From: DASVXQ01 sp046727955
Lineage (GTDB): Bacteria; Actinomycetota; CALGFH01
NCBI GenBank assembly: GCA_046727955.1
Contig: JBKPDO010000303.1
Span: forward strand, 1-13,231
Direction of reading: 5' to 3'
DNA length: 13,231 nucleotides
The notes under the pieces were generated by a model. The model did no database searches and had not been told where the DNA came from. It saw nothing but the letters and a program-made list of their open reading frames with translations. Position 1 is the stretch's first letter. Each line of letters opens with the position of its first letter. Both the position numbers and the translations under genes were made by a program. Below, piece after piece: positions 1 to 5,811 of this stretch.

Positions 1-1
1 C

Positions 2-382
2 GCCGATCCGGCGCGGAGCTGGGCGGTGGAGGAGCTCGCGTCCGAGGTGGCCATGTCACGCTCCGCGTTCGCCGAACGGTTCCGCCAGCTCACCGGTGAG
101 CCGCCGATGCGCTACGTGACCCGATGCCGCCTTGCTCGCGCCGCGTCATTCCTCGCACAGGACCGCAGCACGCTGTTCGAGGTCGCCAGGCGCACCGGCT
201 TCGCCTCGGAGGCCTCCTTCACCAGGGCGTTCTCCCGCGCCTTCGGCATGGCCCCCGGGGCATATCGCCGCAGGCTCCGTGAACCGGTCACGCCACCCCT
301 CGGCGACGCTCTGGGGGCGACGACGCCGCGTCAATCCGACGCGCAATTGCCTGGGTCTCCGCGCCGCGGCGAGGGAGCCTGA
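2..382 (+). CDS. AraC-family transcriptional regulator, C-terminal DNA-binding domain (5' end outside window)
   Basis: The reading frame is already open at the left edge (Ala-Asp-Pro-Ala-Arg-Ser-Trp-Ala-Val-Glu-Glu-Leu), so the GTG at 26 is probably internal and the gene begins upstream. What is visible is the double helix-turn-helix domain of the AraC/XylS family: the first HTH contains the segment MSRSAFAERFRQLTGEPP, and the second contains VARRTGFASEASFTRAFSRAFG followed by the typical P-G-A-Y-R-R-R ending. The last 30 or so residues are a low-complexity Pro/Arg/Gly tail. The effector-binding domain is not in the window, so the ligand cannot be inferred. The next gene, a VOC-fold protein, starts 18 bp downstream on the same strand; the regulator may control it, but that is inference from position. 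The family call is firm. Confidence 0.9.
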   Translation, partial: ADPARSWAVEELASEVAMSRSAFAERFRQLTGEPPMRYVTRCRLARAASFLAQDRSTLFEVARRTGFASEASFTRAFSRAFGMAPGAYRRRLREPVTPPLGDALGATTPRQSDAQLPGSPRRGEGA

Positions 383-388
383 GCCGCA

Positions 389-394
389 TAGACT
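389..394 (+). promoter_or_regulatory. Possible -10 element for leaderless transcription of the VOC gene
   Basis: TAGACT matches the actinobacterial -10 pattern TAnnnT and lies six bases before ATG 401. With a start point 6-7 bases downstream, the mRNA would begin at the ATG or a base before it. There is no Shine-Dalgarno sequence close to this ATG; the nearest purine run, GGGAG, is more than 20 bases upstream. No clear -35 is visible. GTG 395 is an in-frame alternative start. Confidence 0.4.
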
Positions 395-400
395 GTGACC

Positions 401-837
401 ATGTCCAACCGGCCCGAGGGAGCTGGACGCTGGCCTGAGCATCTTCCGGTCGGCGCGTTGCGTGTCGGCCACTCCAGCGCCCACTACGACCAGACGGTCC
501 GCTTCTACCGGGACCTGGTCGGCCTGCCGGTGCTGGAGCGACTCGAGGGAAGCTACGGCGAGGACGGCGTCGTCTTCGGCCTCCCCGACACCTCCGTGCA
601 GCTGGAGATCGTCCGGTCGGTTGAGTCGATTGTCGGGTCGGACGTATCGATACGTTGGTATTTTACGTGCCCGACGCGGCGGCCCAGGAGCATCTGATCG
701 CAAGGATGGCGGCCGCCGGTGTTGAGCCGACATCGCAGCACCCCTACTGGCACGCGAACGGCGGCGTGACCTACCGGGATCCGGACGGGCGCGAGCTCGT
801 CTTCGTGTCGTGGGTCTACGGGCGCGACCGGACCTGA
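401..837 (+). pseudogene. VOC/glyoxalase-fold protein, broken by a frameshift
   Basis: Two overlapping frames together spell one vicinal-oxygen-chelate (glyoxalase/bleomycin-resistance/dioxygenase) protein. The first frame (from ATG 401) carries the first beta-alpha-beta module, including VRFYRDLVGLPVLERL and a VQLEIVR strand. The second frame carries TLVFYVPD, an alpha helix, and the closing YRDPDGRELVFVSWVYG, which is the typical last strand of the fold. The switch from the first to the second frame fits a one-base deletion between about 625 and 655; the second frame has a TGA at 622, so the join must lie after it. Repaired, the protein would have about 145 residues, normal for a single-domain VOC protein. 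Substrate unknown. It follows an AraC regulator. It may be a decayed gene or a base-calling error. Confidence 0.75.
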
Positions 838-952
838 CAGAGCCACAGCAGCCACCCGTTCGATGGCCAACGCCTCCAAGTTCAGGCCGGGCCGCTCGGG
901 GATTCTCGGTGTTACGGTGCTCGACGCGCGGGAACCGTGCTTCACGGGCAAC

Positions 953-982
953 TGGACACTAAGACTGACCAGTCGGTTTATT
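953..982 (+). promoter_or_regulatory. Promoter with embedded TetR-type operator
   Basis: A palindrome ACTGAC-CA-GTCGGT (964-977, five of six positions symmetric, with a perfect GACTG/CAGTC core) lies 62 bp before the TetR start. It sits between a -35-like TGGACA (953-958, five of six to TTGACA) and a weak -10-like TTTATT (977-982, 18-bp spacer). A repressor bound there would block RNA polymerase, so autoregulation is likely. The palindrome is seen directly; its role is inferred from the usual TetR arrangement. Confidence 0.5.
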
Positions 983-1039
983 GCGAGCCTGGTGGAGTCG
1001 TCCCCTGCCGCTCCGGTTCCTGAACCAGCAGGAGGTTCC

Positions 1040-1633
1040 GTGCCGAAGATCACCGCGCAGGCTCACGCCGCCCGCCGTCAAGACTTCATCGACGCCGCTT
1101 GGCGCCTGCTGGCCCGCATGGCCTGGCGGGACCTGACCGTCGACGACATATGCGCCGAAGCGGCCGTGTCCAAAGGTGCCTTCTACAGTTACTTCGATCG
1201 CAAACAAGACCTCCTGCTCGCCCTGCTCGACGACGAAGCCACCGCGATGGAGAACCTGCTCGCCAAGCTGAGCGCCCAGCAGCTACCCGCCGTCCAGCAA
1301 CTGCGCCGCTTCGCCCGTAACACGCTGCAGCGCGCCGCCGACCCCGCACGGGTGCAGCTCCGCGCCGACCTGTGGTCGGCCCTGGCCGGCGAACCCGCCA
1401 CCCGAGAGCGCTTCGCTGCAACGGTCCGCCGCCAGCGCATCGCCGTCAGGGAGCTGATCGAGCGCGGCATCCAAGCCGGCGAGCTGGCAGAGGTCCCCGC
1501 CAACGCCTTGGCCTCGATCCTGCTGGCCCTCAGCGAAGGCCTGGTCCTGCACGGCGCGCTCGATCCCAAGGCGTCCCGCTCGACCAATGTCTACCGGGCC
1601 ATGGACGCCGTGCTGGACGGCGTCCAACACTGA
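1040..1633 (+). CDS. TetR/AcrR-family transcriptional regulator
   Basis: I place the start at GTG 1040 because AGGAGG lies at 1030-1035 just before it and the protein then begins a few residues before helix 1, as usual in TetR proteins; the frame stays open upstream to 863, but that extension has no family character. The protein is 197 residues. The N-terminal HTH is plain: TVDDICAEAAVSKGAFYSYF at about residues 33-52, followed by DRKQDLLLALLDD. The rest is the all-helical ligand-binding and dimerisation domain, which shows no recognisable ligand signature. A palindromic operator in the upstream promoter suggests autorepression. The next gene on the strand, an OsmC-like gene, starts about 190 bp downstream with its own RBS, so it may or may not be a target. 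Confidence 0.9.
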   Translation: MPKITAQAHAARRQDFIDAAWRLLARMAWRDLTVDDICAEAAVSKGAFYSYFDRKQDLLLALLDDEATAMENLLAKLSAQQLPAVQQLRRFARNTLQRAADPARVQLRADLWSALAGEPATRERFAATVRRQRIAVRELIERGIQAGELAEVPANALASILLALSEGLVLHGALDPKASRSTNVYRAMDAVLDGVQH

Positions 1634-1826
1634 CGAGCCGGCCGTGCTCACGGTGCACCGGCGACACCTCCCGCTCGACGGCCGTGACCCCGCGGATCCC
1701 CGGTCCCGCCGCTCAATCGAGATTGCAGCCAGGGGCGCCGTCCGGCCCGGTTGGGTCCCCCGGTGGGTTGCCCGGGCCAGGCCTACCATGGCTTCGGGTA
1801 GAGGACAGTGGCACTGGAGGTTCGTG

Positions 1827-2300
1827 ATGGCCGATGTTGCCTACCGTTCGCATGTCACCGTCACCCGGCACCGAGGCCCGCTGCGCACCGCCGTTCTCCC
1901 AGCCAAGCAGGAGCCGGTCGTGTTCGGCGTGCACGACGCGGTCGCCGAGCACTACGGCGTGGACCCCGACGAGCACGAGCCGCACACCACCACGCTCGAC
2001 TACCTGGTGGCAGCCGCCGCCGGGTGACTGACGGGCACCTTCGGGGGCGCGCTGGAGGCGCGTGGGATCCCGGCCGGAGACGGTCGTCTCCAGGCGGACG
2101 CGGTCGGCGAGATCGAACTGGACGGCAAGGTGCTGGTGGTCCGGCGGATCCACGTGACCTACCGGCTGGTCGCCGATCAAGCCCAACGGGCCACGATCGA
2201 GCGGGTGCTCGGCTTCCACGCCGGCCGCTGCCCGGTCGCGCGGACGATCGGCGGCTGCGTGGACATCACCACCGCCGTGGAGCTGGTGGCGGAACACTGA
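1827..2300 (+). CDS. OsmC-family peroxiredoxin-like protein with in-frame TGA at the catalytic Cys position (candidate selenoprotein)
   Basis: OsmC/Ohr-family proteins reduce organic hydroperoxides through two conserved cysteines. GGAGG at 1816-1820 precedes ATG 1827. The frame reads 66 residues to TGA 2025-2027, then continues in the same frame with clear OsmC sequence (LTGTFGGALEARGI, later GRCPVARTIGGC) to a TGA at 2298-2300. Read through, the protein is 157 residues, normal for the family. The TGA falls in AAAAG-x-LTGTF, where the family has its first catalytic Cys; the second conserved Cys is C135 in CPV, and there is another at C144. TGA encoding selenocysteine at position 67 would restore both redox residues. 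A hairpin fitting the bacterial SECIS layout follows. OsmC-like selenoproteins have been reported from marine metagenomes, so this is plausible. The alternative is a single Cys-to-stop mutation or base error. No selenocysteine machinery gene is in the window. Confidence 0.75.
2025..2027 (+). other. In-frame UGA, candidate selenocysteine codon of the OsmC-like gene
   Basis: TGA replaces the Cys codon expected in the conserved Gly-Cys-Leu-Thr-Gly context of the family. Reading frame and family similarity are unbroken on both sides, which is the hallmark of a Sec codon but also of a single nonsense mutation. Confidence 0.6.
2047..2063 (+). promoter_or_regulatory. SECIS-like hairpin downstream of the OsmC UGA
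   Basis: CGCGC (2048-2052) and GCGCG (2058-2062) form a perfect 5-bp stem, extendable by a G-U pair (2047/2063), closing a TGGAG loop. The loop begins 25 nt after the UGA and has a G as its second base. Bacterial SECIS elements typically sit inside the coding region 16-37 nt after the UGA, with a G in the first two loop positions. Short hairpins are frequent in DNA this rich in GC, so the match is supportive rather than conclusive. Confidence 0.5.
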
Positions 2301-2732
2301 GCACCGCAGTCCAGCGAGACCGGCGCCCCGCGAGCCGATCTTGTGACTGCCGCCGCTGTCAGCCGGTTGGTCCCGTTCCACGAACTGGGGAACGTCGGCG
2401 TCGCCCGCCGCGGCCGTCCCGGAATCACCGGACTGCAGTGGCGCCATCCAACGCCCCCTCGAGGTCTTCCAGGTCGTTCTCGCGACGCCGCGGGTGGACC
2501 CAAGATAGCGGGCCTACGGCGGATCAGCGGTGCGGCCAGTGGCCTTGCACCCGAGTTGCTCAAGGAGGTCGGGCACGACGCCCACCGCCGACCAGGGGTG
2601 CGGGCGGGAGGCTCAACTTCGTTGCGCGCTGCTCAGATCAGATCACTGCCGCACCGACGCTTTCATGGACATGATCGGCCTACGTCCACGCACGCATGGA
2701 AGCCATCTGGATCCTGGCTGGAGGTGCCCGCA
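2301..2732. other. Intergenic region between the OsmC-like gene and the recombinase
   Basis: About 430 bp without a convincing gene. The recombinase frame is open back to 2343, but that part has no family-like sequence and no RBS that would select an upstream start. A short frame at 2530-2736 is Arg/Ser/Pro-rich and looks random. TTCATGGACA at 2662-2671 recurs at 4427-4436 on the other side of the recombinase. The RBS of the recombinase, GGAGGT, is at 2720-2725. Confidence 0.5.
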
Positions 2733-4381
2733 GTGATCACGTTCGCGTTCTACGGCCGGGTCGGGCGGCCGCGCCTGCAGGACGTCGCTGCCTCCAAGGC
2801 ATGGCAGCTCCACCGCGCCCGTGCGTTGATCAAGCCGCACAGCGGTGTGGTTGTCCAGCAGTTCTTCGATGCCGGTGTCTCCCGTGCGCTGCCCTGGCAG
2901 CGCCGCCCCCAAGCCAGCAGGCTGCTCGCCGCGCTGCGCGACCCCAACCGCGGCTTCAACGCGGTGGTGATCGGCGAGCCGCAGCGCGCGTTCTACGGCA
3001 ACCAGTTCTCCCTCACCTACCCCGTCTTCGAGCACTTCCGCGTCGGCCTGTGGGTCCCGGAGGTCGGCGGCCCGATCGACCCCGGCAGCGAGGCCCACGA
3101 CCTGGCGATGACCCTGTTCGGCAGCCAATCCAAGGGCGAGCGCATGCGCATCAAGACCCGCGTGCGCGCCGCCATGGGCGCCCAGACCGCCCTGCAAGGC
3201 CGCTTCCTGGGCGGCCGGCCACCCTACGGCTACCGCCTCACCGACGCCGGCGAGCACCCCAACCCCGCCAAGGCCCGCCTCGGCGCCCGCCTACACGCCC
3301 TGGAGCCCGAGCCGGCCACCGCCCCGGTCGTCGAGCGGATCTACGCCTTGTTCCTGGACGGCTATGGCTACCTGGCCATCGCCGAACGGCTGACCGCCGA
3401 CCAGGTTCCCTCACCCTCCGGCCACGACAGGGGACGCAACCCCCACCGGCTGGGGCTGGCGTGGAGCAAATCCGCGGTCCGCGCGATCCTTTCCAATCCG
3501 CGCTACACCGGCTACCAGGTCTGGAACAAGCAGCGCCGCGACGAGGTCCTGCTGGACATCGACAACGTCGCCGCCGGGCATGTCAGCCGGATGCGCTGGA
3601 ACCCCAAAGACCAGTGGGTCTACTCCGCCGAGCCGACCCATGAGGCGCTGGTCAGCCGCGAGACCTTCGACCAGGTCCAGGCTCGCGTCGCCGCCCGCTC
3701 CCCCACCAGCCCCCGCGCCGCCCAGACCTCCCCCAAGCCCTACCTGCTCCGGGGCCGGCTGACCTGTGGGCTGTGCCAGCGGCGCTTGCAGGGCCAGTGG
3801 GTCCGCGGTGAGGCCTACTACCGCTGCCGCTACCCCACCGAGTACGCCCACAGCGCCCACCTGGACCATCCCAGCAACGTCTACCTGCGCGAGACCGACC
3901 TGGTCGCAAAGCTCGACACCTGGCTTGCGCGGCTGGTCAGCCCAGCCAACATCGAGACGACCTGCCGCCGGCTGGCCGCGGCCCACGCCCAACCCAACGT
4001 CGGTGTCGACGCGGCGCTGGAGGCCGGCGGCGACCCGCAGGTCATCAACGAGTGGATCGCCGAGACCATCCAGCAGCAACGCGAAGCCCAGCGCACACTC
4101 CACCAGCTCCAAGCCGCCAGTACCAGCCAGCGACCGGTCGACCCGGGCGTGGTGCAGGCGCTGCTGGAGGAACTCGGCGACCTGGCCGCCGGGCTGGACC
4201 TGGCCGACCCGAGCAGCGAGCCCTGTTCTATGAGGAGATGGGGGTCAGCGGCCTGTACCAGCCGGCCAACCGGATCGTGCTGATCACGGCCGAACCCGAC
4301 ATGCGTAGGCGTACTGTACGTGTCGGAGGGCCGACTGGAAGACTGCGCCTACCAGAGTTCACCACACCGGTCGCGATGTGA
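2733..4381 (+). pseudogene. Large serine recombinase, decayed (catalytic Ser to Gly, 3' frameshift)
   Basis: GTG 2733 follows GGAGGT (spacer 7) and gives the usual N-terminus, MITFAFYGRV. Domains in order: resolvase-like catalytic domain (about 1-140, with VVIGEPQRAFYGNQF and SKGERMRIKTRVRAAM), recombinase domain (about 150-275, with AWSKSAVRAILSNPRYTG from residue 243), zinc ribbon (C345, C348, C365), and a C-terminal helical part. The family has R-V-S-T at the N-terminus with Ser as the DNA-attacking nucleophile; here residues 9-11 are R-V-G, so the nucleophile is missing. The frame ends at 4283 in unrelated residues, while the expected end (RALFYEEMGVSGLYQP) lies in another frame and stops at 4381; a one-base deletion near 4208-4213 explains this. 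Repaired length is about 549 residues. Such enzymes mobilise integrative elements; this copy should be inactive as read. Confidence 0.85.
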
Positions 4382-4426
4382 CAGCCCATGTCGTGGATCT
4401 GTCTGGCGATTCCACCCGAGTGCACC

Positions 4427-4436
4427 TTCATGGACA
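4427..4436 (+). repeat. 10-bp direct repeat of 2662-2671, flanking the recombinase
   Basis: TTCATGGACA occurs at 2662-2671 and 4427-4436, one on each side of the recombinase. Serine-recombinase att cores can be this short. A 10-base match between two regions of this size has a chance probability of several percent, so it is weak evidence for an insertion boundary. Confidence 0.25.
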
Positions 4437-4519
4437 ATGCCAGCGGTTACCAGTCGCACCGCCGTCTTCCTGCGGGTACTGCCCGGCATCGTCAGCATCG
4501 GATGGCCGTACGGCGCCAA

Positions 4520-4610
4520 GCCCATCTCCCAGCAGCGCTTCCTCAGCGGCCTGGGGTCTTGGCCGCGCCTCCAGCACTCGCTTGAGGTTGCGCGGTCACG
4601 GGAGATGGGC
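4520..4610. repeat. 91-bp segment bounded by an 11-bp perfect inverted repeat
   Basis: GCCCATCTCCC (4520-4530) and GGGAGATGGGC (4600-4610) are exact inverted copies separated by 69 bp. The segment lies between the end of the recombinase and the stop of the minus-strand thioredoxin-fold gene. It could be a small miniature-element relic or an mRNA secondary structure at the end of the minus-strand operon. It contains no gene I recognise. Confidence 0.4.
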
Positions 4611-4615
4611 GGCGC

Positions 4616-4954
4616 TCAGCTACGGGCGCCCGCCCGCAGCAGCGCCTCGCGCACCCAGCGCTCCTCCGGCAGCCCGGCGAAGTGGTGCTCGTGCCGGTAC
4701 AACCGGCACGCGACCGCGATCTCGGTCGGGGCTCCAGCAGCGGGCTCGACGTCGCGGCCGTCGACACGAATGGTGGGAGAACCCGGAAAGCGGGCGCGTT
4801 CGGCTGCCGCCTGGTCGGCGATCAGCGTGGTGTGGAGCTCCGCGTCGATGCCAAGCTCGGCCCGGACCCGCTCCACCAGGGCCAGCGCCTCTGGGTAATT
4901 CGGGCAGTCCGGAATGTGGAGGATCTCGATCACCGGCCGCTTCGTCGTGGTCAT
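4616..4954 (-). CDS. Thioredoxin-fold (glutaredoxin-like) protein of unknown substrate
   Basis: ATG at 4954 is preceded on the minus strand by AGGAG nine bases upstream, giving a 112-residue protein. It opens with a beta strand and a single redox cysteine in HIPDCPNYPEAL (C17, pattern C-P-N-Y, so monothiol rather than CxxC), then a helix, and in the middle FPGSPTIRVDGRDVEP, where the Ser-Pro is the cis-proline loop of the thioredoxin fold. Similar small proteins are often found beside mercury, arsenic or alkylmercury-lyase genes, but none is here. The end CRLYRHEHHF..GLPEERWVREAL is typical of this small family. It is the last gene of a minus-strand group with thioredoxin and a UBP zinc-finger protein, about 230 bp after thioredoxin. 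Fold call good; function unknown. Confidence 0.8.
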   Translation of the reverse strand: MTTTKRPVIEILHIPDCPNYPEALALVERVRAELGIDAELHTTLIADQAAAERARFPGSPTIRVDGRDVEPAAGAPTEIAVACRLYRHEHHFAGLPEERWVREALLRAGARS

Positions 4955-5182
4955 GGTGTGTCGCTCCTGTGGGTGTGCCGGCTCCACCGCCACTCCAAGT
5001 GGTCGACTGGCGCAAAGCCAAGCTGGGTCGTCGCGGCGAGGCAGCCGGTCGGATACGGCCAGCACCTCCTGTCCAGTGTCCCCGCGCAGTCCCACCAGCA
5101 ACAGGTTACGCGGGGGTAGGTGACGATCCGGGGCATGGGGCTGCGCGTGCCTGGCCATGCGGCTGCCCGGGGCCTGCGACGG

Positions 5183-5515
5183 CTACGCGGCAGCGCCGCC
5201 CAGCAGCGTGCGGACGATGTCGTTCTTGCCCTGCGCGCCGATCACCCGGCCCCGCTCCTGGCCGCCGCGGAACAGGACCAGCGTCGGAATGCTCAGCACC
5301 CCGAACCGCTGCGCGGTCTGCGGGCTGTCGTCGACGTCCAGCTTGGCCACCCGAAGCCTGCCGGCCTGCTCGCCCGCGATCTCCTCCAGCACCGGCGCGA
5401 CCAGATGGCAGGGCACACACCACGGCGCCCAGAAGTCCACCAGCACGGGCAGCTCCGACCCTAGCACCTGCTGGTCGAAGTCCCGATCGGTCACGGTGAC
5501 GATGTCCGCATGCAT
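5183..5515 (-). CDS. trxA: Thioredoxin
   Basis: The ATG at 5515 has AAAGGAGG four bases upstream on the minus strand, giving 110 residues, the normal size of a single-domain thioredoxin. The active site is W32-C33-V34-P35-C36 within VDFWAPWCVPCHLVAPVLEE, and the cis-proline loop is SIPT (P77), followed by LVLFRGGQERGRVIGAQGKN. The usual WCGPC has Val in place of Gly, a conservative change seen in some thioredoxins that can shift redox potential. It would reduce protein disulfides in the cytosol using electrons from thioredoxin reductase, which is not in the window. The UBP zinc-finger gene ends 35 bp upstream on the same strand, so the two are probably co-transcribed. The gene symbol is by family; this may be one of several paralogues. 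Confidence 0.92.
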   Translation of the reverse strand: MHADIVTVTDRDFDQQVLGSELPVLVDFWAPWCVPCHLVAPVLEEIAGEQAGRLRVAKLDVDDSPQTAQRFGVLSIPTLVLFRGGQERGRVIGAQGKNDIVRTLLGGAAA

Positions 5516-5550
5516 CGATCCTCCTTTGTTCCACCTGATCTGGCTCGCCC

Positions 5551-5811
5551 TCACACGTACCGGTGACAGGCGTAGCACCACGTGAACGAGTGCCTGGACA
5601 GGGGCAGCGACCGGATCACGGCATGCCCAGTCCGCATCGCGTGGTCGCGGTCGTGGCCAAGCTGGGATTCGCAGCACCCCACGTACCCGCACGCGGTGCA
5701 GACGCGAAGGCTGAGCCGGCTCCCGCAGTCCTCACAGGCACCGGCCCGCGGGCTTGCCGTCCGCGCCGGCACGTGTTCGCACTGCTTGCCTGCCCCAGCC
5801 GACCGCCGCAT
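5551..5811 (-). CDS. Small UBP-type zinc finger protein
   Basis: The start at 5811 (ATG) is supported by AAGGGAG five bases upstream on the minus strand; longer in-frame starts to 5895 give a tail without family character. The 86-residue protein has the spacing of a UBP (ubiquitin-hydrolase-type) zinc finger: C11-E-H, C27-E-D-C30, C38-T-A-C41-G-Y-V-G-C-C, then several His (H53, H57, H63) and a closing FTWCYACHRYV. In bacteria, and often in actinobacteria, such stand-alone domains occur next to redox or thioredoxin genes; their role is unknown, and there is no ubiquitin substrate to infer. It is the first gene of the minus-strand group UBP - thioredoxin - thioredoxin-fold protein, so the operon promoter should lie upstream of 5811. 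Confidence 0.85.
   Translation of the reverse strand: MRRSAGAGKQCEHVPARTASPRAGACEDCGSRLSLRVCTACGYVGCCESQLGHDRDHAMRTGHAVIRSLPLSRHSFTWCYACHRYV

Noticed and set aside
601..660. Programmed frameshift or second selenocysteine codon in the VOC gene (TGA at 622 in the downstream frame)
   Set aside because: There is no slippery sequence, the family sequence before the TGA is in the other frame, and no Cys is expected there; a simple deletion explains it.
863..1039. 59-residue N-terminal extension of the TetR regulator
   Set aside because: It overlaps the promoter/operator, and AGGAGG plus the normal family start point favour GTG 1040.
2343..2732. 130-residue N-terminal extension of the recombinase
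   Set aside because: The serine recombinase fold begins at MITFAFYGRV with its own RBS at 2720-2725; the extension has random composition.
4378..5499. 373-residue plus-strand frame opposite the redox operon
   Set aside because: It is Arg/Pro/Ser-rich shadow coding; the minus strand holds three recognisable proteins with RBSs.
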